DNA from: Panulirus ornatus
Lineage: Eukaryota > Arthropoda > Malacostraca > Decapoda > Palinuridae
Assembly: GCF_036320965.1 (NCBI RefSeq)
Contig: NC_092270.1
Coordinates: 21,864,940-21,928,939 of the forward strand
DNA: 64,000 bases
Direction of reading: 5' to 3'
Below the pieces are notes generated by a model, which was not told where the DNA came from, did no database searches, and saw nothing but the letters and a program-made list of their open reading frames with translations. Of this stretch, positions 1 through 13,365 are shown one piece after another. The number at the start of each line of letters is the position of its first letter. The stretch's first letter is position 1. A program made the position numbers and the translations under genes.

Positions 1-117
1 GTGGTTATAATTAGGTTATATAGTGGTTATAATAAGGTAATATAGTGGTTATGATTAGGTAATGTAGTAGTTATGATTAGGTAATGTAGTGGTTATGATT
101 AGGTTATGTAGTGGTTT
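1..117. repeat. 22-bp minisatellite, about 5.3 copies
   Basis: Five successive units start at 1, 23, 45, 67 and 89, each close to gtggttatgattaggtaatg plus two bases, with a partial sixth. Units differ by one to three substitutions. The array begins at the window edge, so its true length is unknown. Confidence 0.9.
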
Positions 118-1828
118 GGCTCCACTTATCATCATCTGTCGTCGCTTCTCTGCCATACCTTCCAAAGTTTTAATTTGGGCAAAGCAAGAAAACCAAAGAG
201 GTTGCAATTGATCTGCAACATTCCGTTGCTGAAGACTTGTGGCTCAGGTCCAACGAATATGGTCGACCGTTTCAGTGTTGTGTTGTGCGGGGCATCTCTC
301 CTCTGGAAGGCAAGTAACACACAGGCAGGAGCCCAGACGCGTCAGATCACCCAGAACACGAGGTGCTCGTAAGCCATTTCACTGTTCCCCTCTATCATGA
401 TCCTGAGGGAATATACCCACTCTTGTTAGCGTGTATGTTTGGTCTGCCAGCGCTTCCGCAACTTGCTAAAAATGTACATCGACTCTATCCATGATGTGTT
501 CTTGCCAGTTCGATGTGGGTCATACAATCCTGGTTGTTTTCACCTTGTAAAGATACTCCAGCATCACAGGAAGAAACTGTAGAAGTTGGTTGAGTTAAAG
601 AGGATCACATCATCTTGGTCCAGGTAGGTCAGACTACTGGATTAAGGTCATCTGTAGAGCATGTTGGTTAGGAGTAAGCTCGACTGGGATCCATCTTTGC
701 CTGGGATAGACTAGGGCAGTTCTGAGAGGTTAGGACAAAGGGGTTCAACCCTGCTGGGATATATTGGAGTAAGATATCCCATCTGGATGTCCCTTTGTAG
801 GTAGGGCTGAGTTGGAGAAGTTGTCTTGAGATACATGGTAGATTTGAGAAGCCTCACGGTTGATTGTGGACAGATGCAACGCTAGGAGGACAGTGTGGAC
901 TGGGACAGCCATCTTGAGGGGAAGATAGACTGAGGTTGAAGTAGTAGGGAGGAGCAGAGTAGGGAGTCCCTGAAGGGAGGTGGTGGTCAAGGGGCTGCTA
1001 TGGTGAGGGTAGGGAGCTACCCTACTGCGATGAGGAAGTCTTCAGGATCCCAGAAGCTGTAGGATGACTAAAGTCAACCTTAGGGATGTAGGATAGGATA
1101 GGTCATCCCTTCTGCGTTAGAAGGACTGGTGCAACATCCCCTGATGGATAGGGCTGACTGAGAAAGCCTTAGAGGGCTGGGCTAGACTGAGAGAGAGAGA
1201 GCACAGTGTCTGGGGTGATGATAGCGAAGTGGGCCAGTGTGGACTGACAGTAAGGGTCAGCAAAAGAGGTAAAGACGGACTGACACAGTTCTTCAGACTG
1301 TTGGCCTGGTCCAGCTGTAATGACGTAGCCTCTGGAACTGTGTGTGTTTTTCCATGGCTCTGCTCCAGAGCGGCAAACACGATCGTAAGTCGTACCTCGC
1401 GTGTGGTTGGAAAATTAAATATGCTTTTTTCACATCCGTCTTTCCCCCCCACAACTCGTTAAGTCTTATTGCTACCACTCCTCCTTGTGGAGGGCGGAGT
1501 TCTTACTACACAAACTCATCACAAGTATCGGCCAGGATTGGTGGTGCTTCGCTGGTAATGTCTTCATTTTCTGTCGCTGTCTGTGTGAGTGTGTGAGGCA
1601 TTTGTCTGATATTACGGCAACATGGGGGAAGGCCTCGCGGTCGAACTCTCACGTGGGTTATGCAGGTGGTGTTAAGATATATGTGTAGTTTATCTTCCTT
1701 GGGATCTTCTTTCGTCTATTCGTGATCCCTGTATGCATTCTAAACCTCTACGTGTTTGATATCTTTGATTCTACAAATCTAAAGCTTTTGTTTCTCTGGT
1801 TTTATGTGATATGGATGGATGAGTTAGA
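118..1828. other. No recognisable gene
   Basis: Unique-looking sequence. Open frames are at most 111 codons, overlap on both strands and match no family I recognise. Around 600-1110 there are loosely repeated purine-rich words such as taggata and gaggtagg, but no clear period. I see no RNA gene or transposon. Confidence 0.5.
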
Positions 1829-1926
1829 TAAGATGAAAAAGTATGAGGAAGATAAGAGAGTATGAGATAGATAGGATAAGGAAATATGAGGAAGAGAGGA
1901 TAAGGGAGTATGAGGAAGATAAACGA
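1829..1926. repeat. Degenerate purine-rich tandem repeat, about 20 bp
   Basis: The words gtatgaggaagataa, gagagtatgag and ggataaggaaatatgag recur about every 20 bp with substitutions and small indels. An 18-27 codon open stretch here reads as a charged repeat (RKYEEERIREYEED) but has no flanking support as a gene. Confidence 0.6.
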
Positions 1927-2562
1927 CAAAAAATCTATATCATGCAATTTCTATATATTTCGATGCATTTCCTTAATCCAATCTTTCCTAGTGTAAGAAT
2001 TTGTAAGTCCAGACGACACGTCGAAGGAAAAAATCTTTGTAGAAGCAAATTATATTACTGATATAGATATATATACTGATAAAACTGTAGATAGATAGAT
2101 AGATAAAGGAACACAATGATGCTTTTGTATGTTAACTACGTATATGAACACGACTACATGCATATAGATCATACAGAGTCCGAACCTACAATCTACAATC
2201 ATACTCCTTATGGCTTAACTTCAGAGGAACATGTTTCCAGAATATGGCAAAAATATTGAATATATGAACAGAGTTGTATCTTAGCTTCAAGTCTATATAT
2301 GAACATAGACGACTGGGTTTATGAAACAACAGAAGTCCCGTTTGAGTATGTTCATTTTCTAATGATTTTTATCATTGATCGTAATTACTAAGACTTTAAT
2401 TATTAAGACATTAATGTAATTAAGACATTGATCGTAATTATTAAGACATTAATGTCTGGTTGATAAGAAAACTTTTTGTTTAGATATCATCCCTAAAAAA
2501 GGTTGAAAATGGACATTTTCTTTGTGTGATGAGAAGTGTCACGTGTTACCCCACGTTACATT
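1927..2562. other. No recognisable gene; AT-rich
   Basis: AT-rich sequence. A short local duplication of the word attaagacattaatg occurs three times between 2397 and 2455. Nothing else was recognised. Confidence 0.5.
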
Positions 2563-3350
2563 ATTCCTCATGTTACGTGGTTCTTCATGTTACGTGGTTC
2601 CTTCATGTTACGTGGTTCTTCATGTTACGTGGTTCTTCATGTTACGTGGTTCTTCATGTTACGTGGTTCCTCATGTTACGTGGTTCTTCATGTTACGTGG
2701 TTCTTCATGTTACGTGGTTCTTCATGTTACGTGGTTCTTCATGTTACGTGGTTCTTCATGTTACGTGGTTCTTCATGTTACGTGGTTCTTCATGTTACGT
2801 GGTTCCTCATGTTACGTGGTTCCTCATGTTACGTGGTTCTTCATGTTACGTGGTTCCTCATGTTACGTGGTTCTTCATGTTACGTGGTTCCTCATGTTAC
2901 GTGGTTCTTCATGTTACGTGGTTCTTCATGTTACGTGGTTCTTCATGTTACGTGGTTCTTCATGTTACGTGGTTCCTCATGTTACGTGGTTCTTCATGTT
3001 ACGTGGTTCTTCATGTTACGTGGTTCTTCATGTTACGTGGTTCCTCATGTTACGTGGTTCTTCATGTTACGTGGTTCTTCATGTTACGTGGTTCCTCATG
3101 TTACGTGGTTCCTCATGTTACGTGGTTCCTCATGTTACGTGGTTCCTCATGTTACGTGGTTCTTCATGTTACGTGGTTCTTCATGTTACGTAGTTCCTCA
3201 TGTTACGTGGTTCTTCATGTTACGTGGTTCTCATGTTACGTGGTTCTTCATGTTACGTGGTTCTTCATGTTACGTGGTTCTTCATGTTACGTGGTTCGTT
3301 GCGTCACATGGTTCTCAGCGTTACGTGGATCCCCGCGTCACGCGGGTCCT
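2563..3350 (+). repeat. 17-bp minisatellite, about 43 copies
   Basis: The unit is ttcttcatgttacgtgg. Copies are near-identical from about 2567 to 3297, with ttc/tcc as the main variant and rare one-base slips. Three to four degenerate copies (gcgtcacatgg, gcgttacgtgg, gcgtcacgcgg) follow to 3350. Because 17 is not a multiple of 3 and the unit has no + strand stop, all three forward frames stay open for 220-400 codons and encode the same 17-residue cycle. The apparent 406-codon frame continues into the neighbouring (AG)n, so I do not call a gene. Confidence 0.95.
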
Positions 3351-3389
3351 CCTAGGATGAAGATGATGACAGAGAGGAGAGCGTGGAGG

Positions 3390-3552
<163 letters not shown>

Positions 3553-3639
3553 CGTCTGGGGTCGCTGTACATACGAGTGCACATTTCATTTCGAAATTAG
3601 ACTCCTATTGTTTGAGAAATGTCCCCTGGGGGATGCCAA

Positions 3640-3940
3640 GAGAACTGCTAGGCGCTAGGAGGAAGGAGGAGGGGGGGGGGGGTGTTGCTAGGAGAAGTGC
3701 AAAGGCGTTTTGGAGGAGGAAGCTAGGAGTAAATGGCGAGGACTAGGGAGAGGATGAGGATAATGGGGCTGCTAGGAGATAAAGGGATGGTTCCTAGGAG
3801 TAATAACCCATGAGGCATTCCTAGGAGCTAGGAGAAAGGGGAAAATCCAGGGCTACCGCTAGGGGCTAGGGCTGGCTAGGAGAAATATCCTGGGGGAAGC
3901 TAAGAACGCTGCTAGGGAGGATGCTGGCTAGGAGTAGGAG
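3640..3940. repeat. Cryptic repeat rich in CTAGGAG, with G12 tract
   Basis: The word ctagg occurs more than ten times with irregular 15-35 bp spacing, usually inside gctaggag. A run of 12 G lies at 3671-3682. This looks like an old, decayed minisatellite. No protein is evident. Confidence 0.6.
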
Positions 3941-4285
3941 GAGACGAGAGGAGTGGAGGGAGTAATTTGTGGAGTTTTGTATCCCTTTAAGAAGACGTAA
4001 GTCTCACTCCATGTAATGTCTAGTGGGAATACGTCTCTTCCCCTTGGATGCTACAGACTTGAGATCGAGAAAATACACTTTTTTTTTTACACATATTTTC
4101 TCGAAGACGCTACCTAATTCTCCTCTCCATATCTATCATTTCCACTACCTAGTAATTTCGTCTATCTACTTCATAATTAATTACTAAACAGATAAGAATA
4201 GATAAAACAGTTTATACTCTTTTCCAAGTAGGTGTAGGTTTAAGAATAGCAATGACTGCAGAGGGGTCAGTATTGTGCTATAATT
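3941..4285. other. No recognisable gene
   Basis: AT-rich sequence with a short T run near 4078-4088. No open frame of note and no repeat family was recognised. Confidence 0.5.
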
Positions 4286-4290
4286 CATGT

Positions 4291-4460
4291 CGAGGTCACG
4301 TTTGTGTCAAAGGTCATTTCATTAGGGCATATTTGTACCAAAGGTCACGTCTCCTGGGAGTTATTTCACGAAAGGTCATCTTTATAGATCGCCTTTATCA
4401 CAAACCTCATCTTTCTAGGTGGCTATTTTGAATCAAAGGTCATGTTTCTAGGTCAGGTTT
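4291..4460. repeat. Degenerate ~31-bp repeat carrying AGGTCA half-sites
   Basis: AGGTCA occurs at 4293, 4311, 4342, 4373, 4437 and 4450, four times as AAAGGTCA. Spacings of 31, 31 and 64 indicate a decayed tandem repeat of about 31 bp. AGGTCA is the nuclear-receptor half-site, but here the repetition itself explains the clustering, so regulatory function is only a possibility. Confidence 0.6.
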
Positions 4461-4840
4461 GAGGCGTCTGGGGTCAATACTTGCCAGAGAGGTCAGGAAG
4501 AGTGTCAGCAGCAAGTATTGACCAACAAGGTTCCTCATATCCTGGCTGACTGATGCATCCGCTGTACTGATGACAACATTTCTTGTTAACAAACCCGATG
4601 TAGTGAGGCTGAGGTAGGAGGGGGACCCAACCCCCTGAACCTTCATTATCAGGGACGGATTGTGTGAACGCCACAGCAAATGGCCTCGCCATCGTTAGTT
4701 CAACAAGGGGTCGCGCCAATTACCATGAATATGTAAAGGGTAATTACGAAGGGCAGCAGTTACAGATGTGGACAAGTAGTACAGATAAATTGTGAACCTT
4801 CAGTGGCAGTGCAAACATGAGCTGGAGACAACACTAACAG
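4461..4840. other. No recognisable gene
   Basis: Two overlapping minus-strand open frames of about 80 codons have no recognisable motif. I treat the stretch as non-coding. Confidence 0.4.
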
Positions 4841-4844
4841 ACGT

Positions 4845-5240
4845 GAGGGGTGTAAGGTAAAGGTCTGGGGTGTAGAGTGTAGGGTAAGAGTTCTGGGTGT
4901 AGAGTGTAGGGTATCATCATTTATGGTGGGTGTAGGGTAGGAGACTTGGGTGTAGAGTGTAAGGAAGAGTAGGAATGTTAAACATGGGTATGAGGTTATA
5001 AGGCAAGGGGAGTGTAAGGTAGGATAGACTGAAGCAGGATGTATATTTGGAGTATACTGAGGCAGGTTTAGGTTACGAAAGACTAGTGTTTAGGGAAGGT
5101 TAGGGCAGATGGGTGGAGCAGACGTGGGTAAAGCTTAGGGGAGTGTGTGAAGATGGTGTAAGGTGGCTATGGGTGTGGGGGCAAGTGTAGTGCTTGTGGA
5201 AGCTGTGTAAGGCACGTGGGTGTATGTTGTATGTAAGGGT
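4845..5240. repeat. Degenerate GTGTAGGGT-rich tandem sequence
   Basis: The words gtgtagagtgtaggg and gtgtagggta recur from 4845 to about 4975. Looser ggtaggat/gtgtaagg words continue to about 5240. The period is irregular, so this is a heavily decayed minisatellite. Confidence 0.5.
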
Positions 5241-5246
5241 AGTGTA

Positions 5247-5410
5247 CATGACCCTCACTGACTGGCCTCATGACCCTACCAGGGGTGTCCATGTCTGGGG
5301 TCATGACCCTCACTGACTGGCCTCATGACCCTACCAGGGGTGTCTATGTCTGGGGTCATGACCCTCACTGACTGGCCTCATGACCCTACCAGGGGTGTCC
5401 ATGTCTCCCT
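5247..5410. repeat. 55-bp tandem repeat, 3 copies
   Basis: Units start at 5247, 5302 and 5357, each beginning catgaccctcactgactgg, and are almost identical apart from c/t in tgtcyatgtc. The third unit diverges after about 48 bp. Confidence 0.95.
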
Positions 5411-5635
5411 CTAGAAGTATGAATTATGATCCTTAATCTCACTCTTTGTTTCTTTTTCATTCTTTCCATCAATTAATACCGTGACCCCGGCCTTCGACCT
5501 GACCTCAGGGGGCTAGGTTATAGGTCAAGGTGTAGTGAAGATGTGTGTGGCTCACCAGTATGGCTCAGGTCAACGACGGTCAGGTCAACGGTCATGAGTG
5601 TCAAGGGTGTAGTTTAGCTATGTTTGTCAATGATG
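5411..5635. other. No recognisable gene
   Basis: Contains several dispersed aggtcaa/ggtcaacg words (5520-5600). No gene or mobile element was recognised. Confidence 0.4.
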
Positions 5636-5715
5636 TATATCTATCTATCTATCTATTTATTTATCCATCTATCTGTCTATTTATCTATCCATCTATCTAT
5701 CTTTCTATCTATGCT
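5636..5715. repeat. (TATC)n microsatellite, imperfect
   Basis: Repeated atctatct tetranucleotides with substitutions such as atttattt and ctgtctat. Confidence 0.85.
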
Positions 5716-5803
5716 TCATCTGTTTGTCTGTTTGTCTATGTGGTTATCTATTTAATGTATGTATTTGCTAAGGTGAGGAAGTTTTACACTTCGGGGTCCC
5801 ATC

Positions 5804-5804
<1 letters not shown>

Positions 5805-5886
<82 letters not shown>
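5805..5886. repeat. (GT)n microsatellite
   Basis: About 41 perfect TG units. Confidence 0.98.
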
Positions 5887-5887
<1 letters not shown>

Positions 5888-6149
5888 TTACTTGTATGTA
5901 TGCACCATGTCTACAACAGTATTGCTTCCTGATTCATAAAATTATCTGGCATAAAACGTTACATCAGACCAGCTGGTAATAATATGAGTACGTGAAAGAT
6001 AATGAAATGTGGGTAGCGACTTCCTAAGACTTTTTCGCTTATTGTTACGCGTCAATATAAATACATGAAATCTATGTGTTTCATGGGTTTTTCTTGATCA
6101 TAAATAAAGGCCTCGAAAGAACCCAATAGTCTGTTGATATTTGAATTCC

Positions 6150-6590
6150 TATTTCCTGGCGTTACTTCGCGGATGTGGGGAACGGCGATCAAGTATGTGG
6201 ATAGGTGTGTGTGGCCTGGATGTGGAAAGGGAGCTGTGGTTTTGGTGCATTATATATGACAACTAGAGACTGAGTGTGAACAAATGTGGCCTTTTCGTCT
6301 TTTCCTGGCGCTACCTCGCTGAAGCAGGGGAAGGCGATGTTGTTTCCAGTGGGGCGGGGTAGCGCCAGGAATGGATGAAGGCTAGCAAGTATGAATATGT
6401 ACATGTGTATATATGTATATGTCTATGTATGTGTATGTATATGTATGTATACGTGCGTATGTTGATACTTATATGTATATGACTAAATAGGTGTGTGTAT
6501 GGGCGTTTATGTATGCGAGTGGATGAACCATTCTTCGTCTGTTTCATGGCGCTACCTCGCTGACGCGGGAAACGTTAATCAAGTAGAATA
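6150..6590 (+). mobile_element. LINE family A 3' region (two tail fragments)
   Basis: From 6211 (gtggcctggatgtggaaagg) to about 6590 this matches the 3' untranslated part of the LINE copy at 29085-29470 in order: gagctgtgg, tgtgaac-aatgtggcc, a tgtatatgt-rich middle, and the tail ggcgctacctcgctgacgcg. A second, diverged tail (ggcgttacttcgcggatg, 6157-6205) lies immediately upstream, so two insertions or a partial duplication are present. No coding part remains. The element is followed within 20 bp by (AT)n. Confidence 0.75.
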
Positions 6591-6597
6591 AAAAAAA

Positions 6598-6599
<2 letters not shown>

Positions 6600-6634
<35 letters not shown>
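6600..6634. repeat. (AT)n microsatellite
   Basis: About 17 AT units directly after the family A tail. Confidence 0.95.
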
Positions 6635-7584
<950 letters not shown>

Positions 7585-7672
7585 GAGAAGGGAAGATGGG
7601 AGACGCATAGCAACACAGACGTGAATGAATTCGAATTGGTCGAGGCAGAAAATGGAGAATTGGTTTTACATC

Positions 7673-7802
<130 letters not shown>

Positions 7803-8043
7803 CCTCGAAGTGGCCTGTTATTCTGAGTCGTCTCCACTTGTGATATGATATTTCCATTTCAAGGATAAGACTCCCCTGAGTTATGGTTGGTTGAGAGAAA
7901 GCGTTTGATGCGCTCCCAGCCTAGAACGTCCTGGAGAATGAGAGAGCCAGCCTGGCTCGCCCATATAACGTATGTTATTGCATTTAGGGCGAAATTTGCC
8001 AGAAGCGATGGCAAGAAAATATTGAGAATCCACAGCGATCAAC

Positions 8044-8046
<3 letters not shown>

Positions 8047-8141
<95 letters not shown>
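8047..8141. repeat. (TC)n microsatellite, about 47 units
   Basis: Perfect TC dinucleotides, followed by a few ccaaccaa tetranucleotides (8147-8170). Confidence 0.98.
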
Positions 8142-8142
<1 letters not shown>

Positions 8143-8225
8143 GTCGACCAACCAGCCAACCAACCAACCAATCAGGATTCACTACACAACCATCGTAATG
8201 ATGACCCTTTCTGACATCACAGAGG

Positions 8226-8942
8226 ATCATGTATCATGTATCCCTCTGTATCATGTATCCCTCTGTATCATGTATCCCTCTGTATCATGTGTCCCTCTGT
8301 ATCATGTGTCCCTCTGTATCATGTATCCCTCTGTATCATGTATCCATCTGTATCATGTATCCCTCTGTATCATGTATCCCTCTGTATCATGTATCCCTCT
8401 GTATCATGTATCCCTCTGTATCATGTATCCCTCTGTATCATGTGCCCCTCTGTATCATGTGTCCCTCTGTATCATGTGTCCCTCTGTATCATGTATCCCC
8501 CTGTATCATGTATCCCTCTGTATCATGTATCCCTCTGTATCATGTATCCCTCTGTATCATGTATCCCCCTGATCATGTATCCCTCTGTATCATGTATCCC
8601 TCTGTATCATGTATCCCTCTGTATCATGTGCCCCTCTGTATCATGTATCCCTCTGTATCATGTATCCCTCTGTATCATGTATCCCTCTGTATCATGTATC
8701 CCTCTGTATCATGTATCCCTCTGTATCATGTGTCCCTCTGTATCATGTATCCCTCTGTATCATGTATCCCTCTGTATCATGTATCCCTCTGTATCATGTA
8801 TCCCTCTGTATCATGTATCCCTCTGTATCATGTATCCTCTGTATCATGTATCCCTCTGTATCATGTATCCCTCTGTATCATGTATCCCTCTGTATCATGT
8901 ATCCCTCTGTATCATGTATCCCTCTGTATCATGTATCCCTCT
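8226..8942 (+). repeat. 17-bp minisatellite, about 42 copies
   Basis: The unit is tatcatgtatccctctg, with scattered variants (tgtgtccc, tgtgcccc, tatccatc) and two one-to-three-base deletions (near 8568 and 8836). Like the array at 2563-3350 it has a 17-bp period and no stop in the three forward frames, giving spurious frames of 124-255 codons. Confidence 0.95.
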
Positions 8943-9654
8943 TACTATGTCTTTTCGAAGAGAGTTCTTCACAACCACATGAATAACCAAACATAAACAT
9001 ACAGTGACATCCACGATAGTAACACCGGGTGACGTTGAAGTCAAAACCAACTCCTTCAAACGTATTCAGTACGATCGTAACGAGGCAAGAGGTCGTAACT
9101 TGTCCTTATCCGCTCATAATTCCCACCTAATGATGAAGAACAATGAGGACAGCTTATATATCTCATTGTCATGCAAATATTCTCCGTCAAGGGGAGGAGG
9201 CGGGCTGAAAAAGACGACCATTAATAGCGGGATCGCCATTAGCTGTGATCCACTTACACGTCTCTGGTCAACAACTTATGCAAACACTTGTGGTGGTGGC
9301 GATCATCCACTGTGTGTGGTGGATGTCTGCCCTGGGACATGGGGATATACGGTGTGGGACATGGGTGGGACATGGGGCCTGTTGGTCGAGATGTCTATAG
9401 GAAAGACCCTTACGGAGATGAAGGTTTAGCAAGGGGCACAGACCAGGAAGACCCTGTGGGATTGTGGACACGGACCACAGTCTGTTAGAATGCTAGATAG
9501 AGGACACTTATGGAGGACCAAGTGGAATAGACCACAGATGGTGACCATAGACCACTAGAGCTGCTGACGGAGGACGCATTATGACCATACACTACGTGGT
9601 GTGTTGCAGGGGCTGGGCAGGGAGAGCTCTGGCACAAGCTTAGGAATAGGACAT
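8943..9654. other. No recognisable gene
   Basis: A 141-codon plus-strand open frame (9004-9429) has no recognisable domain and overlaps minus-strand frames. The words tgggacatgggg recur around 9330-9380. I do not call a gene. Confidence 0.4.
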
Positions 9655-9715
9655 TGCGACGTCTCTTTCTTTCCTTACACTGCTAAGCTTTAGAACTTCA
9701 CATACCTTCCCTTAC
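9655..9715 (-). mobile_element. Family D repeat fragment
   Basis: The block gtctctttctttccttacac-tgctaagctttagaactt matches 48980-49020 and 62712-62745, and the reverse complement of 22195-22255. The dispersal suggests a transposed repeat of unknown class. Confidence 0.6.
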
Positions 9716-10724
9716 AAACACGACCCACTGGTTGTGCACTCTCAAAAACTCTCGGAACATCTTTTCATTTCATTACTTTTACATATTCTACTTCTTTATT
9801 TATATTTTTCAAAGCCTTGATTAAGAATTTTGTCAGAGACTAAAACCTTCAGCAGAGAAAAAGAAAAACGTTAATGGAATTGTTAATAGAAAGATTATAT
9901 TACACCTTCCCGAGGCAGTTACCTTATAACACCTTCTCCAGGCAGTTCAAAGCAGTTCCGAGAAATCTCGTCCTAAAATGCTTGGTTGTTTTGTTGTTTG
10001 GGCTTACGACCTTCCAACAACCGGGTCATTAAGACCACCATAGTTAAGTTATAACCATTAGACTAAAAAAGGTTGAATCCATTCAGGCTTTTAGGTGTTA
10101 AAAGCTAATGATAAGGTCAGGTCTATTCTCAGTATGCAAATGACCCATGCTCTCTGATTGCACACACAATACGTATCAACACAGACAATTACTGAAGACA
10201 TGTACCACGCACACAGCCAAAGTCTCCGGTCCCAAACGACTTCCCTATACCTCATGCAGACAGTAACAAGTGACAATTCCAGCGTTAATCCCGGCTTAAT
10301 AGCGCATTGGCTAAAGGAAAGTGCAAATAGGAAGACAGCACAGCGAAAATTTATAAGACATGGACATAGCCATGGACAGTAAAGAACACGGGAACTGTGA
10401 GAACTACAGTCAAGAAAACGGGAACTGTGAGAACTACATGTGCAACAATCACATTCACCCTGAGCCCGAATCCTGGCCTACAATTCGAATACGAATTTTA
10501 TGAAGTCATTCCAGAGAGTGTAAGGAGAGAGGAAGAAAATGCACCACTTGTTTGATGGTAAACAATAGTGTAACAAGAGATCTGTTGCTATGTAAACCCT
10601 CTTGGAGGCAGAGCCAAACAAAGCGAAGTGATTAACGAAGCTAAATAATACGATTAATCTACTCAAACAGTAAACAAATCAGGGAAATAAAACCATCTGA
10701 AATATGATGACTGAAGGATAAATA
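9716..10724. other. No recognisable gene
   Basis: Only short frames of up to 74 codons. A local near-duplication (gggaactgtgagaactac, 10390-10440) is present. No family was recognised. Confidence 0.4.
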
Positions 10725-10885
10725 CCTTGCAGGTTAGCTACGGAGGTAAACCAGGGAGGGAAACCATGTAGGTTAGCCATGAAGGTAAACCATGTAGGTT
10801 AGCTATAGAGGTAAACCATGGAAGTAAACCATAGAGTTAAACCATAGAGGTAAACCATAGAGATAAACCATTAAAGTTAACCAAG
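10725..10885. repeat. Degenerate GGTAAACCAT repeat
   Basis: The words aggtaaaccat and aggttagctat alternate with a 14-28 bp spacing and many substitutions, giving about ten partial units. Confidence 0.65.
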
Positions 10886-12038
10886 GGAATAAGGGAACAC
10901 AATAACCAAGTTATCTGAGGGAATAATGAGCCACTTGTAGGCAAGCCAACACCAGGGAATTATCAGATAAACTTAATAGAATATTTGCATCGTCTTTTCC
11001 ACCAGTTGGTGTTGGATGGAAAGAGAACATACATCCAAAAAACTATAATACTACTCAAGCATTATTTAATTAGCCAAGAGCGTCCTCTACCAACCTTCTC
11101 TTTATCATCAGTGAAAGCATAATAAGTCTGCTTGTATTCTCGTTCACTGTATATCTTTGTTCTCATCTGTTCACGGTAGAGAGAAGAAGAAGAATTTCTC
11201 GTGTTTGCTCTTCAGGAACGAAGTATATAAGCTATCTCGAAGGGTTCTTGTATATCAAATTAAACACAAAATTCACTTTTCATGTAGTAATCCACATTGA
11301 CATCTGGTAGACTAGTTCAATTACCTCTTCCATATAACACAAAAGAAACATAATAGTTCACTATCTTCATGTCAGGTCTTTGGATTTTGTTTTTTTGCCT
11401 TCCTGAAGTTGGTTTCAGGGAGTTCCTCTGCCTGTTTAGCTCTGGAGGAGCCATCCTGATGTATAAGTGAACGACACAGTGTGTCTCTCTCTTCTCCTGA
11501 CACTGAACTGAAATACTCATTCGTTTGGCAACCTCAAGGGATCTGATCCAAAAAGATTAGACACAATTAAAGTAATCACATCTAACTCTTGTTCTCAATC
11601 ACTACTAGATTCCCTAAAGTTAACATCAAACAGTTAGATACATTATCCTTTATAAACAACAGTTGTATAACTACAACATCATCAGGGAAATAGGAGAATA
11701 TTCGACTTAAGACAGTCATGTGCCACACAATCACCACATCTCAGACAGGGGTTGTGCGTGACACACAAAGCCACGAACTGTATCGGCTTCCACACAGTCT
11801 ACAAACTGCTTACCAGGTACGACCATCCTCTACTTTGAGAGTTAATCATCAGCAACAACCTCACTAATGATAGTCAGTCATTAAGAACAACTTCCCTAAT
11901 GACAGTCAGTCATTAACTCAACAAGATGATTAACATGCAAGAGAGACATAGGTCGAACCAGCAGTAACTAGAGATTATTGAAGACTACACAATCATGACT
12001 CTGTCTGTTCTATTGGAACGACCCTCATTATAGAGAAA

Positions 12039-12042
<4 letters not shown>
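10886..12042. other. No recognisable gene
   Basis: Contains a small two-copy repeat (aatgayagtcagtcattaa, near 11865 and 11896). No gene or known element was seen. Confidence 0.4.

Positions 12043-12106
<64 letters not shown>
12043..12106. repeat. (AC)n microsatellite
   Basis: About 32 perfect AC units. Confidence 0.98.
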
Positions 12107-12111
<5 letters not shown>

Positions 12112-13033
12112 ACATACCATACTCCTAGACCTATGTCTGCACCCTGTGGACGTGGCTTCCTTCCTGATCGCTGCAGGAGCCCCACAGATAGATAGACATA
12201 CTTTACCATACCCTCCTGCCTCAGGTATGTTTTCTGAGGGTCCAGCAGCGCCCAGGAACCCATCCTCGTCCTCTGGGCAGGACAGGGACAAGATGTGTGT
12301 TAATAGTTACCTGTCTTCTGCATAGAGACGAGACGCTATTACAGTACGGAAACTGTTGTGTCAATGTTATGTGTGCAGAGGGTGAGTGCGGCCTGTGAAT
12401 ATAGGTTGAAGAAGTGTGAGGTAGGATTAAGCTTTTGATTTCTGCACTGGGGTAGAGGAGGAGGAGGAGGAAGAGGAGGAGGTGATTGGTTATGTAGTAG
12501 TGTGGGTAGAAGAAGGGTAGAGTGAGTTAGAGGGGGTAGAGAGGTATAGAGGTTTTAGGTGTCTCCAATACTGAGGTGCGATTTCTTTGCAAATGTTTCT
12601 GCATCATTATGCAAGTTGTGCGTGTGGATACTTCCCACGCAAACTGCATTTGTTCGTCGTAGATCTCTGTCTTAACGAGGTTTATGGTTTTACTATGCAT
12701 GATTTGGAAAGGGTGGGTGACGGGGCAGGTGAGGCGTGGTTTAGGGTGGAGCGACTGACTTGTTTGTATAGGATATTGAGGGATTTTTCTTCCTTGACCG
12801 AAACTGATGCAGATAAGTGTTCTGAGGGAGTTATGTTTACTCATGGGTTTTGTGTTGATGTCTGTGTTGTGAGGGTGAATGTCAGGTGTTGTATATAATA
12901 CGTCGTAAACTGGTGTTTTGTTAAAGGGTCAGTTTGATCATTCAGTGTTATGTGGAGGTGCAGTTTGGATTCATGTCTGCAAGGGGACATAGACCGTGTA
13001 AATAGCTATATGTAAAGGGTATATTTGCAAGTG

Positions 13034-13035
<2 letters not shown>
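12107..13035. other. No recognisable gene; small GAG repeat
   Basis: An imperfect (GAG)n lies at 12449-12484. Overlapping open frames of about 105 codons on both strands (12527-12898) carry no family signature and have no start or splice context I can support. Confidence 0.4.

Positions 13036-13081
<46 letters not shown>
13036..13081. repeat. (GT)n microsatellite
   Basis: About 22 perfect GT units. Confidence 0.97.
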
Positions 13082-13082
<1 letters not shown>

Positions 13083-13365
13083 ATGTTGATTATTCGCGTA
13101 TCTAGAACATCTTGCGTGTTAAACACCATTAGGAAATACAAAATGACTGCACCAGAGCTGGTAACAACAGTTTAGACCAATGAAGAAGACATAAAAGTTG
13201 CTGTTATGAAAAGTTTAAGTCGTAGTAAAGTAACAAAAGTAGCTACACTTACACCATGAATAGAAAGACAACATTTACGCTAATAATGAGAGCCAGAAGG
13301 TAAGGAACTGTGAAGCAACACAAGAGGTGGAGAAAAGGTTAAAAGAATAGAACAAGTTTGATAGG

